A stretch of 64,000 nucleotides of DNA from positions 71,214,134 through 71,278,133 of the forward strand of contig OY744605.1 in assembly GCA_963556255.1 (NCBI GenBank), written 5' to 3'. The position numbers and the translations under genes were made by a program. This stretch comes from Allolobophora icterica. Its lineage: Eukaryota > Annelida > Clitellata > Crassiclitellata > Lumbricidae. Shown one piece after another: positions 9,221-16,678 of this stretch (position 1 is its first letter; each line of letters opens with the position of its first letter). The notes beneath the pieces were generated by a model. That model searched no databases. It was not told the DNA's origin and saw only the letters and a program-made list of their open reading frames with translations.

Positions 9221-11023
9221 TTATGTTTCCCCAACTTTAAAATATGTATAGATCTGAAAGTGAGTTAAACCAAGAGTAGTTGATGATGATGGCTCTATTG
9301 TAAAGGCCGTCAAGCTATATATTTTGAATGCGGTGTCAGTGTTGATGGTAAACTCCTGCGCAGAATCAGTCAAAGCGGTATGGTGGGAGAGTAGTGGTGT
9401 AGATGAGATAACCGACGGGGTTGTACGAGTACCCCCAACAAACTGCCAATACGTGATACGACTAGCGGCCACCCCAGCAAGACTAACCTTCCATATTCGT
9501 ACAGGCGTCGGGCATTCAATCTGTAACCAAGCCCTTGCAATACTACCAGGTGCGGCAGGCGTGGTCCTCCACTCACCTATTACTCCCGAGTTGAATGCCA
9601 TATAAGGCGGGTAATCGGGAAGAGATGCGCTGGCTGTGACCTTAAAACCAGTTTCGGAAATGTTTTTTGACAGGGGTGGAATGTGACCGCCGTAGTTGAG
9701 AAACTTGATGTTGTTCACGTACTGTCTTACAGCGGTATCTTTACTATCTGTATACCTTTTCACCACAACAGCCTGATTATCAACGTATTGTTTATTGGCC
9801 ACGTTCAAAGGCTCCGTCGGTATTTTATTTAATTTTGTCATTTTGCCGGTTACGATTCTCGTCACCTGCCCGATACTCGCCGCGTCGGTATTAGTTGTTG
9901 AGGCCCCCGTGTAAAGCCCAGTCACCCTCTTACCGCCCATAGCTAAATTTCCAGTCATTGCGTCGCCAACTTTAAGCACGCAAGCGCTCCTGACCATAGC
10001 GTCTTGTTCTTCGGCGTAAGTTTTTGCAGCTTCGGCTTTCTGGTCCGCGTACCCCCTTGCGGCGGCGGTCTTTTGATCTGTATACAACCTCACGGACGAA
10101 TTAATCGCGGTGTCCTGATCGACCGCGTACTGTCTAGCAGCAATATGTTGAACATCAACATATTGTTTGTTAACCACGTGCAACGACTCCGTGGGAACTC
10201 TATCGAGGCTCAATAGAGCGCCGGCGACCGCTGTTGACACTTGTTTCCAACTCGCTGCGTCGCTATCAGATCCTGGAATCTCTGTTGGAAGTCCAGTTAC
10301 TCGGTGGCCACCCATGACTAAACTTCCAGTCATTACACTTCCAGATTTTAGCACACACGCGTTCTTGACGATAACATCTTGCTCGTTGACGTAAGTTTTA
10401 ACAATAACATCCTTTTCGTCCGCATACTGCCTAACGGAATCTCTCAAAACCTCGTTCTTCTCGTCCGTATACTGTTTAGCATCGATAAGCTTCTGGTCTG
10501 CATGGCTCTCGGCCGCGGCCGCCTTCTGGTCCGCGTACAGCCTGACGGCAGTGTCCAGCAGAGCGTCCTTATCGTCTGCGTAACGTTTAACGAGACCAGT
10601 TACCTCGGAGCTTAAGCCGTCTGCATACAACTCAGCTTGGTGCGCCCGCTCTTTCGCGTACTCCGTTATTTGTTTCCAACTCCCAACGTCGGACTCCCCC
10701 ACCAATTCGTCCCAACCCTCGTCTTCACTGTCAGATCCCGGAGTGTCCGTGGGCAAACCAGTCAATTTATGGCCACCCATTTTTAGAACACCAGACATCG
10801 TTCCACCGGTGATTTGTAGGTTGTCCTGATCTACGATGTCTGCATAAGCCTTTGTCGCGGCGTCTGTGTCCATCGTAGGAGTCCCCACATTTGTCAGCCG
10901 AAAACCTCCAGCCGACAGAATTCCCATCATGGTATCACCCGCTTTGTGGACGAGCCCAGCGGCGCTTATCTGCCCTCCTCCCACCCCACCTCCACCGTCT
11001 CTTCCAAATTTATCAACCGGCAT
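9221..11023 (-). CDS. Polinton fibre-like protein with phage-tail-fibre repeats and a discoidin-like tip (600 aa)
   Basis: A long surface fibre is predicted (numbering from a non-ATG codon four residues upstream). Four copies of a GDxMxGxLxMGGxRVTGL unit start at about residues 33, 76, 231 and 356; the first continues into a DTDAATKAYAD motif. Both motifs are hallmarks of phage tail-fibre/collar repeats. Between them are Ala/Asp/Tyr-rich heptad-like runs (YADQKAAAAESHADQK and variants) suited to a trimeric coiled coil. The C-terminus (about 450-604: GEWRTTP, AWLQIECPTPVRIWKVSLAG) resembles a galactose-binding/F5/8-type C (discoidin) fold and would be a ligand-binding tip. The start is the ATG at 11023, directly after TATATAAAA. 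It follows the protease stop by 27 bp. The order fibre shaft then carbohydrate-binding head argues for host-cell attachment; the head assignment is by resemblance only. Confidence 0.8.
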   Translation of the reverse strand: MPVDKFGRDGGGGVGGGQISAAGLVHKAGDTMMGILSAGGFRLTNVGTPTMDTDAATKAYADIVDQDNLQITGGTMSGVLKMGGHKLTGLPTDTPGSDSEDEGWDELVGESDVGSWKQITEYAKERAHQAELYADGLSSEVTGLVKRYADDKDALLDTAVRLYADQKAAAAESHADQKLIDAKQYTDEKNEVLRDSVRQYADEKDVIVKTYVNEQDVIVKNACVLKSGSVMTGSLVMGGHRVTGLPTEIPGSDSDAASWKQVSTAVAGALLSLDRVPTESLHVVNKQYVDVQHIAARQYAVDQDTAINSSVRLYTDQKTAAARGYADQKAEAAKTYAEEQDAMVRSACVLKVGDAMTGNLAMGGKRVTGLYTGASTTNTDAASIGQVTRIVTGKMTKLNKIPTEPLNVANKQYVDNQAVVVKRYTDSKDTAVRQYVNNIKFLNYGGHIPPLSKNISETGFKVTASASLPDYPPYMAFNSGVIGEWRTTPAAPGSIARAWLQIECPTPVRIWKVSLAGVAASRITYWQFVGGTRTTPSVISSTPLLSHHTALTDSAQEFTINTDTAFKIYSLTAFTIEPSSSTTLGLTHFQIYTYFKVGET

Positions 11024-11050
11024 TTTTATATACAAAAAGGTGATGGAAGT

Positions 11051-11425
11051 CTAACATAGGTCAAGAATGATATCTTCAAAATTCTTTCCAGCAGTGAGCT
11101 CTCTTAGCACGGTCAGGCAGAGATGACCACATACCACATCATCGGGCCCCTGTAGCTGAAATGTTTGAGTTCTTATAGGATTTTTTAAATATCTAGAAAT
11201 TTCGAGAGGCGGATCCAGCCCATAACTATCAAAATAGACGGCTGTAGGTCCATCTATCCAATAGGCGACCCAGTGAGTACCATCACCAGAACCGGAATCC
11301 AGATTAACAACTCCACACTCCTTCTCACGAGCCACGGCGGGCAGACCATCTCGCATGAAAACACCGCGGAAATGCGGCAGCGCTCCGGCAACTTTCTCTA
11401 TATCGAAGTTGCTCAGCGGTTTTAG
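11051..11425 (-). CDS. Polinton adenain-type cysteine protease, read in the -1 frame from the X-like ORF
   Basis: Maturation protease of the adenovirus/Polinton family, which cleaves capsid precursor proteins inside the particle. The catalytic histidine is in GTHWVAYW, the acidic partner probably in YFDSYGLDPP, and the nucleophile cysteine in the VVCGHLCL segment. The first ATG in frame is at 11356, but clear family similarity (LSNFDIEKV, ALPHFRGVF) extends about 20 codons upstream of it to about 11425 without any start codon. At 11425-11431 the preceding ORF has the slippery heptamer A_AAA_AAC followed at once by its own TAA. A -1 slip there enters this frame exactly. The protease is therefore probably made as a frameshift extension of the X-like protein. 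An ATG-11356 product would lack the conserved N-terminus. Confidence 0.85.
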   Translation of the reverse strand, partial: LKPLSNFDIEKVAGALPHFRGVFMRDGLPAVAREKECGVVNLDSGSGDGTHWVAYWIDGPTAVYFDSYGLDPPLEISRYLKNPIRTQTFQLQGPDDVVCGHLCLTVLRELTAGKNFEDIILDLC

Positions 11426-11431
11426 TTTTTT
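11381..11431 (-). promoter_or_regulatory. putative -1 ribosomal frameshift signal (A_AAA_AAC + hairpin)
   Basis: The minus strand reads CAA AAA AAC TAA in the X-like frame: a canonical A_AAA_AAC heptamer at 11431-11425 with the zero-frame stop immediately after. Downstream, 6 nt away, CGCT (11418-11415) can pair with AGCG (11384-11381), enclosing a perfect 7-bp stem GCAACTT (11412-11406) with AAGTTGC (11394-11388) and an 11-nt loop. Spacing and stem fit known -1 frameshift stimulators. Activity is inferred. Confidence 0.7.
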
Positions 11432-11994
11432 TGTCCGATGTACAGGCCGGATCCTTTACACATTGAACAGCAACCACCATAAGTCTGGCGCCCGAGATAT
11501 AAACCGGTCCCGCGGACCTGAGCTTCGAGTTCGCGATTGTGACGCGCGGCCTCTGCTAAAGCCGCGTCGTCGATCCGTTTTTTCTCGGCTTGGGCCGCAT
11601 CGCTGGCCTGTTTCTTGCGCAGAGCCTCTGCATCGCTGGCCTGTTTGTTGTGCACGGCCTTTGCCACCTCGGCGGCCCCTCCAGCCGCGGCACCCACCGC
11701 GGTTAACCCGCCAAAAATCAGCGGGAGGAGAGCCAGTAGTGGAAGAAATCCGCCCGATTTTGTCATCTTTTTCAGTTGCGTTTTGGTGAATCTCAGCTCC
11801 ATGCCAACGCCTTCCGAAATCTTCTTCACGATTCGGGCGGCTTGAACTTTTGTCAGCGCGAGCTTGTCGTCTCCGCGAAGCTGGCCATGAGTGAGCCGGA
11901 TCGTGGCGCCAGTGCCGGCACGCGCAGCTCTAGCCAATGTTTGCTTTTGCCCTTCGGTCAGTGAAAGGCCGAACGCAACGTATTCAGTTTTCAT
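11422..11994 (-). CDS. Polinton X-like (adenovirus pX/pVI-type) virion protein (190 aa)
   Basis: The start is placed at ATG 11994 (MKTEYVAFGLSLTEGQK). The longer frame to 12087 would overlap the capsid gene by 38 bp, and its first 31 residues look like translated capsid-gene shadow. The N-terminal half is a Lys/Arg-rich domain with two related segments (RLTHGQL, LALTKVQAARIVKK and LRFTKTQLKKM). A strong hydrophobic segment follows (GGFLPLLALLPLIFGGLTAV), then Gly/Ala helices, an Ala/Lys/Glu coiled coil and a Cys/Gly tail with two GLYLG/GLYIG boxes. Polintons and adintoviruses carry similar small basic membrane-active or core proteins. Its stop overlaps the slippery site from which the protease frame continues. 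Confidence 0.8.
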   Translation of the reverse strand: MKTEYVAFGLSLTEGQKQTLARAARAGTGATIRLTHGQLRGDDKLALTKVQAARIVKKISEGVGMELRFTKTQLKKMTKSGGFLPLLALLPLIFGGLTAVGAAAGGAAEVAKAVHNKQASDAEALRKKQASDAAQAEKKRIDDAALAEAARHNRELEAQVRGTGLYLGRQTYGGCCSMCKGSGLYIGQKN

Positions 11995-12049
11995 TTTTGC
12001 AAAAAATATATCAAAAGAGGGCCTTGTATCTAAATGTGAAAAACGATTT

Positions 12050-13345
12050 CTAGTAAACGACGTTGAATTTGCTGCCATCCGATTCAAAATTCAGGAGTCG
12101 GTCACTGATCAAGACGGCATATGCTGTCGTATTATTTGGTACCCCTTCGTTAAAGTCCACCTTGATTTGTATGTCCTGTACAGAGGTTTTAAGTCGTTCA
12201 GATTGCCTCCGCACGTCCAGAACGAAGATCGGAAACAAATCTACAAATTCGATTGGTGTCGGTTGGCATGACGATTCACGCGCGTCTATGCCGCAATATT
12301 CTTCCTTGAAGTCACGTAGGGCCTTGTAAGCGCGAGAGGTTGTCCTCTTGGTGAAGTCGAGATTCATGTCAACAACCGGGTAGCGATCGCTGTTGAGCAT
12401 AGCGAAAATGTTGCGAACCTGCACATGGTCAAACAGTGCCGGATTCTGGCCTTGATGTGCATTCTTTCCAGTTTGAAAAGCAACAAGAATCCAGCGTGGC
12501 TTTTCCGTGCCCGACTTAACACTCAAACGCCAGGAAAAAGTCGTCGCTCGTGGCACCGCAATGTTGTCGCATTGCATGGCGCGGAATGCTACAGGTACCT
12601 TAACCTTGGCTTCAATCTGCTTCATAAGCATGCTTTTATACTCCAGAGCGGGTATTATATGCGGCATGAACCAGGAGAGTTTAGTCAGCGCGATCTGGCC
12701 ATTGGCCGCAGCGGCTTCCTTGAAGATCGCGTCTGCGTCCCCCTGCCGGCTCAGCAGTAAGGAGTGTTTAATCCCGTATACGACTTTGTGGTAATCATCG
12801 CAAAAGCCGAATAGATGTCTTAAGGGAACGATGAATGAAAATGTGCCGATGGGGACGGGTTTTCCAATGATCATCAGTCGACGGGCCTCGAAGCCGATAT
12901 TCGCAGCCGCCGCCGCCGCGGTCGTGTCCTTCTGCCAACACATGTTTAAACCTTCGCCTTTGGAGAAGTCGTCGCCGTATACCAGCATGCCTTTCATCGT
13001 CGTGGCTTGCCCAGGAGACATGACATTCTCTATCTCGGTGTTGTTAGCCAGGTATCGAATCTGAGAGAACATGTACGGGATGGCGTTGTTGATGAATGAC
13101 ACCAACGAGTCTGCGATGTAAGCCGCACCAGTTGATATAAGCCTGCCCTCCACAAGAAGGTAACTTTTAGAAGGTTGCGTGAAAATGTCTTGGTTCTGGA
13201 TGTCTATCTGTATGGCCTGGCCATTGTTGATAGCCGCAGGGTTTTGTGATTCATACTCGCGGTATTCAAACGATTCAATGCTATTGTCATCGGGCACCGC
13301 CGAAGCGATGTCCAACATTTCACTCGGCACGTCAAATGCCGCCAT
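12050..13345 (-). CDS. Polinton major capsid protein, double jelly-roll (431 aa)
   Basis: Hexon-type capsid subunit predicted to form pseudo-hexameric trimers. The length is near the family's usual size. Recognisable segments include an N-terminal FEYREYESQNP region, LVEGRLISTGAAY, the YMFSQIRYLANNTEIE loop, FSFIVPLRHLFGFCDDY at the end of the first jelly-roll, LTKLSWFMPHIIPALEYK at the start of the second, and PRWILVAFQTGK near the C-terminal strands. The frame is intact. It lies in the usual position, downstream of the pVI-like and minor capsid genes, with 55 bp before the X-like ATG. About 110 bp of AT-rich spacer (13346-13454) lies upstream and probably holds a promoter. The assignment rests on recognition of the family pattern and gene order. 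Confidence 0.92.
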   Translation of the reverse strand: MAAFDVPSEMLDIASAVPDDNSIESFEYREYESQNPAAINNGQAIQIDIQNQDIFTQPSKSYLLVEGRLISTGAAYIADSLVSFINNAIPYMFSQIRYLANNTEIENVMSPGQATTMKGMLVYGDDFSKGEGLNMCWQKDTTAAAAAANIGFEARRLMIIGKPVPIGTFSFIVPLRHLFGFCDDYHKVVYGIKHSLLLSRQGDADAIFKEAAAANGQIALTKLSWFMPHIIPALEYKSMLMKQIEAKVKVPVAFRAMQCDNIAVPRATTFSWRLSVKSGTEKPRWILVAFQTGKNAHQGQNPALFDHVQVRNIFAMLNSDRYPVVDMNLDFTKRTTSRAYKALRDFKEEYCGIDARESSCQPTPIEFVDLFPIFVLDVRRQSERLKTSVQDIQIKVDFNEGVPNNTTAYAVLISDRLLNFESDGSKFNVVY

Positions 13346-13454
13346 TATTATAGTTAAAAAAGTTCAAGCTTCAATTATTAATCATGTTGCAAATGAATTT
13401 CATATGTGGTGGGTTAAACTTTTTTCCGTTTTGTGAATTAGTCGGAAATTTTTT

Positions 13455-13913
13455 TCATTTTGCGAGAAACAGACCCTTGCCGCCGCGACTCGGCTTTATA
13501 GTTTTGAAACCGGATCCAGCAATGCGGCTGTTTATGTCGGCCATTGCCGGAACAACGGGTGGCGGACTCACAGCCAGTTGTTTTAAGTATTCGATGCTCT
13601 TGTCGCTGAGCGCCTTCTCCAGAGGTGCGGGAACAACGGGCGCGGCAGATGAATTTTCATTTCGTAAATGAGCTTCATTTACGGCCGCAGCGCGTCTCGC
13701 TTTCACGGCATCAACAATTTGCCTGACGGCAGATGCTGTTGTGGCGCCGGCTTTCGCGACATTACCAACCGCCTTGGCAACGTTTGTGATTGTGCCTCTA
13801 TTCGCCGAAATGAAGGAGCCTGCACGGCCAAGGAAACCCGCGATTTTGGGTATCCAGTCGAAAAGTCCACCACCCACGACACGACGCCGCTTTTTAATTC
13901 CAAGAACAAACAT
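13455..13913 (-). CDS. Polinton pVI-like membrane-lytic/cofactor protein (152 aa)
   Basis: The start is placed at ATG 13913 (MFVLGIKKRRR). The frame extends ten codons further, overlapping the minor capsid gene. The N-terminus has a basic patch (KKRRR), then GGGLFDWIPKIAGFLGRAG, an amphipathic helix like the lytic helix of adenovirus pVI. Ala-rich helices follow, then a Pro-rich linker. Near the C-terminus IAGSG matches the adenain consensus (M/I/L)XGX-G. Cleavage there would release an 18-residue basic peptide (GFKTIKPSRGGKGLFLAK). Adenovirus pVI likewise yields a basic C-terminal peptide that activates its protease, though that peptide has a cysteine and this one does not. The gene lies between minor and major capsid genes. 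Confidence 0.75.
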   Translation of the reverse strand: MFVLGIKKRRRVVGGGLFDWIPKIAGFLGRAGSFISANRGTITNVAKAVGNVAKAGATTASAVRQIVDAVKARRAAAVNEAHLRNENSSAAPVVPAPLEKALSDKSIEYLKQLAVSPPPVVPAMADINSRIAGSGFKTIKPSRGGKGLFLAK

Positions 13914-13935
13914 GAGAATATTTAAGTGTGAAAAT

Positions 13936-14730
13936 CTACGCACTGCGGATGTGAAACCTTATAGTTACTGTCTCACCGCGGAGGTTTAATTGTTCACCAT
14001 TCTGGTCGGTCAGCCACACACGAATGCCCTGTACGTTGCCAGCCGGTGCTACTGGTAGGTACACTAGATTTTTTGGAGACTCGATTACCTTATAGCCGGG
14101 CGACACATCCGGGAAAAAACTGTAGATTACTGGCAGCTGGCTACCATTGCGATACGATCCAGAGATAATGTCACAATTTACCAGGATTGTGTCCACCCGG
14201 AGAATATCGACTGGATTTTCTCCCTCTTTATAACCAAGACTAAGCGTCTGAGGGTTAAAACCGAGCGTTTGCCTGATGGTAGATGCGGCCATATCTACCT
14301 TAAAACGGACCTTCGTTATCTTTACGAAGGCGCGAAGGGTAGATGCGTTAGCTCCTATAGTAATAGGAGAATCAAAGCTGAGTTGAGCAACACCTGGCGG
14401 CGGCGGATTTTGCATTTCTAACTGCCGGCTGATTTCATAATTAATCTGTGCGATCTCGTAGCTTCCGTCGGGTAAAATGATCGTCTTCCAGGTCTGTCCA
14501 TTGGTGGAGCTGTAGACGAACTTGTTATTTGTGCTGTCTATGTTCGGGATCGAGTTATAAGTTTCAAGATTGACCAAAGCAAGCTCAAAGCGTCTTTTTG
14601 GATCCAGGTACAGCGGTGGTGAGAAAGCCGTGGTCCACCCTGTAGTATCTGAGGAAACAACTATACTAAAATTTTCCTTAGGCTGCAAAAGTTCTCGAAT
14701 TTCTTCGAGCAGTTTCTCCGAGCGTTCCAT
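13936..14730 (-). CDS. Polinton minor capsid (penton) protein, single jelly-roll (264 aa)
   Basis: Predicted vertex (penton-base-type) subunit. Length and pattern fit Polinton minor capsid proteins: a short helical leader (1-20), FSIVVSSDTTGWTTAFSPPL, FELALVNLETYNSIPNI, SYEIAQINYEISRQL, IRQTLGFNP near the centre, and LVNCDIISGSYRNGSQLP plus a C-terminal GIRVWLTDQNGEQLNLRGE strand pair, which is a recurrent feature of the family. The frame is intact and compact: its start is 10 bp from the stop of the 373-aa gene, and its stop is 22 bp from the pVI-like ATG. It probably works with the major capsid protein to build the icosahedral shell. Confidence 0.9.
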   Translation of the reverse strand: MERSEKLLEEIRELLQPKENFSIVVSSDTTGWTTAFSPPLYLDPKRRFELALVNLETYNSIPNIDSTNNKFVYSSTNGQTWKTIILPDGSYEIAQINYEISRQLEMQNPPPPGVAQLSFDSPITIGANASTLRAFVKITKVRFKVDMAASTIRQTLGFNPQTLSLGYKEGENPVDILRVDTILVNCDIISGSYRNGSQLPVIYSFFPDVSPGYKVIESPKNLVYLPVAPAGNVQGIRVWLTDQNGEQLNLRGETVTIRFHIRSA

Positions 14731-14740
14731 CTTGTGTGCT

Positions 14741-15862
14741 TTATTTTACGAGCATGTTTCTATTCAATTCGAGTGCCAGCTCTTTGGAGATCGCACCGGA
14801 ACGCAGTAACTCGTCAAGAATGGCGGAGATTTCGTTGCCGAGACCAGTGTTTCCCGCGGCCCTAGAGGCCACCAAAAGCTGCAACCTCTCTACCAGGGCG
14901 TTTGGATCGTTGTAAAATTGCACCGCGCCGCCTCGAATCAGCTGGAACTTTTTACTTTTCCGGCCATGAATAGGCAGACCAGACATCTGTACGAGGTTTT
15001 TGAAAGTTTCAATTGCCTGAGGCGAATATTGCTTAGTCTTAACGAAGCGTTTCGTTAACAGGCTGAACAATGACTCATCGGCAGGAGCTTCGAGCACGAG
15101 GTTCCCACCTTTAAACACTCTTAGTCTACCAGCAGACAGCGCGACGGGGTCGACGGAGAGCTCACCCAAGGCGTTACCTTGTAATTTCAGAGGAACGGCT
15201 GGAACACTGAAACCCTTTCCTTTTTTAGTGAGGGCGTGGCCTTTCAATAGCAAACGAATTCGATCTCTGTAGTCCTGTAGGACGCCGATATCTACGGCCA
15301 GCGCATGTACCTTTTCTTCGTCTCCGTTCTTATTGGCCTTCCTTTTCGCTTTGCCCAGGGTGTGGCGATTATAATAATTTACGCCTTCGATTATCTGTTT
15401 CACAGCTGCCGTGTCGTTCAGGTCGAGCTCGCTCGGAGGGGTAAAACCGTGCCGCCTGATTGTATCGACGTTGAGATGTCTGTTTGGGTGGACGAACAAT
15501 GCTTCCGCTGGAGCAGATGCTCCTGCGGCGGGGTGTGCCGCAATCGCCGGAATAGCCGTTGGAGCAGTTGCTCCAACGGAATCACCGAACAAAGCTGCTA
15601 TCGGGTTAAAATTAGCAGACTCTGAAATCTGCGCCGGCAAATCCTGTAAAGCGCTGGTAACTTTCTGCAACTCCTTAGACGTAGCCGCCTGTGATTCAGC
15701 CGTGGCTGTGGCGATTGGTTTGAAAAGCTTTGCCGCATCGTACTGAAGGTTGGCTTCACCGAGCTTCTCATCCACGAAACGCTGTCTCAATCGATTTCTG
15801 CGAGCTAAATAATCCTGAGTCAAGGCGTCTCGCTCCTGTTTAGACGAAACTTTTGTCCACAT
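14741..15862 (-). CDS. conserved-position Polinton protein between ATPase and minor capsid genes (373 aa)
   Basis: I do not assign a function. The N-terminus (1-45) is charged and helical. An Ala/Pro-rich linker follows (about 95-130: PIAALFGDSVGATAP onwards). The central region has LNDTAAVKQIIEGVNYYN and a basic patch (LGKAKRKANKNG). The C-terminal half includes FSLLTKRFVKTKQYSPQAI and GLPIHGRKSKKFQLIRGG, a kind of segment seen in proteins encoded at this place in other Polintons. There is no signal peptide or transmembrane helix. Its position suggests a virion-internal or assembly role. The start is ATG 15862. A 33-bp segment spanning this start is duplicated just upstream (15852-15938), giving a decoy ATG. 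Confidence 0.8.
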   Translation of the reverse strand: MWTKVSSKQERDALTQDYLARRNRLRQRFVDEKLGEANLQYDAAKLFKPIATATAESQAATSKELQKVTSALQDLPAQISESANFNPIAALFGDSVGATAPTAIPAIAAHPAAGASAPAEALFVHPNRHLNVDTIRRHGFTPPSELDLNDTAAVKQIIEGVNYYNRHTLGKAKRKANKNGDEEKVHALAVDIGVLQDYRDRIRLLLKGHALTKKGKGFSVPAVPLKLQGNALGELSVDPVALSAGRLRVFKGGNLVLEAPADESLFSLLTKRFVKTKQYSPQAIETFKNLVQMSGLPIHGRKSKKFQLIRGGAVQFYNDPNALVERLQLLVASRAAGNTGLGNEISAILDELLRSGAISKELALELNRNMLVK

Positions 15863-15938
15863 CGTGGTTGTATGTCGACTATATCTTGACGGTAACGATT
15901 ACCTTTGTCCACATCGCGTTGTATGTCGACTATATGTT
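15852..15938 (-). repeat. tandem duplication across the start of the 373-aa gene
   Basis: TTTGTCCACATCG (plus strand) followed by GTTGTATGTCGACTATAT occurs at about 15853-15885 and again at about 15905-15937, 52 bp apart, differing by one substitution and one indel. The right copy carries an extra ATG whose frame stops after a few codons. Confidence 0.85.
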
Positions 15939-15953
15939 GTCTATATCGTGTCT

Positions 15954-16640
15954 TTAAATACTTGCCTTGGGCTTATAGAAGCGATCGAACCCGCAACGAT
16001 ATTTTCCGTCGTACACTTTGGACGTCAAATCTATGACTGCGAATCCATATGGCTGAGCAGCACACTCGCTGAAGAACGTACGGAACTCATCGAAAGACAT
16101 GTCGCCGCCCACGAACGTATCGTGAATGGCTCGCAAATTTTTACTGTCTTGGTTGAAGAGGACGATAAGATTGGCATTGTCGCGGATGGCTTGCTTTGGA
16201 ATGCGGAAGTAATTCTGAGTTAAGTAGAAGCAGTCCGCGCCACCGTGTCGACCCATAGTGAAATACCTTTCGATGGGCGACTGTTTTTCAAGCATGACGT
16301 CATCGAACACTAGAAGGCTTCTGGCATTCTTATTTAATGATTCAACTGGAACTATTTCATCTGAGCAAGAGTGAAAGGAAGCCACTTCCTTCCCGGCAAC
16401 TTTTTCCAACTCTGTAACCCAGTCCCGGAGGAACTGATATTTTTCCTGTCCCAGAGACTTTGAGTATAGATAGAGCCGGTCAAAACGTAGGTACCCCTTC
16501 TTCAGAAGGAGGTTGAGTAGTAGGTTTGTTTTTCCACATCCGCTAGGCCCACAGATGATACAGCGTATGCTTGATGGTAACAACCAATGGTGGTGTTTTT
16601 TTCCATCGTCGGCTTCGAGATCGAAATTTGTTATTTCCAT
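15954..16640 (-). CDS. Polinton packaging ATPase, A32/FtsK-HerA type (228 aa)
   Basis: Genome-packaging motor ATPase. From the ATG at 16640 (MEITNFDLEADD), Walker A is GPSGCGKT at residues 31-38 and Walker B is SLLVFDDVML around 108-117. A conserved ERYFTMGRHGGADCFYLTQNYFRIPK stretch follows, then a sensor-like NANLIVLFNQD. The length is typical for Polinton/adintovirus ATPases. The frame extends to 16787, but the extra residues read across the divergent gene and lack similarity, so 16640 is preferred. Its ATG is only 38 bp from the ATG of the divergent zinc-ribbon/PLA2 gene, so the two promoters must be shared or lie inside each other's genes. Confidence 0.93.
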   Translation of the reverse strand: MEITNFDLEADDGKKHHHWLLPSSIRCIICGPSGCGKTNLLLNLLLKKGYLRFDRLYLYSKSLGQEKYQFLRDWVTELEKVAGKEVASFHSCSDEIVPVESLNKNARSLLVFDDVMLEKQSPIERYFTMGRHGGADCFYLTQNYFRIPKQAIRDNANLIVLFNQDSKNLRAIHDTFVGGDMSFDEFRTFFSECAAQPYGFAVIDLTSKVYDGKYRCGFDRFYKPKASI

Positions 16641-16678
16641 ATAGAGACAACGAGTTATGATTGTATTCAACGAACACA

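Noticed and set aside
11995..12087. Upstream start of the X-like ORF at 12087
   Set aside because: The extra 31 residues overlap the capsid gene. The ATG at 11994 begins the conserved-looking domain.
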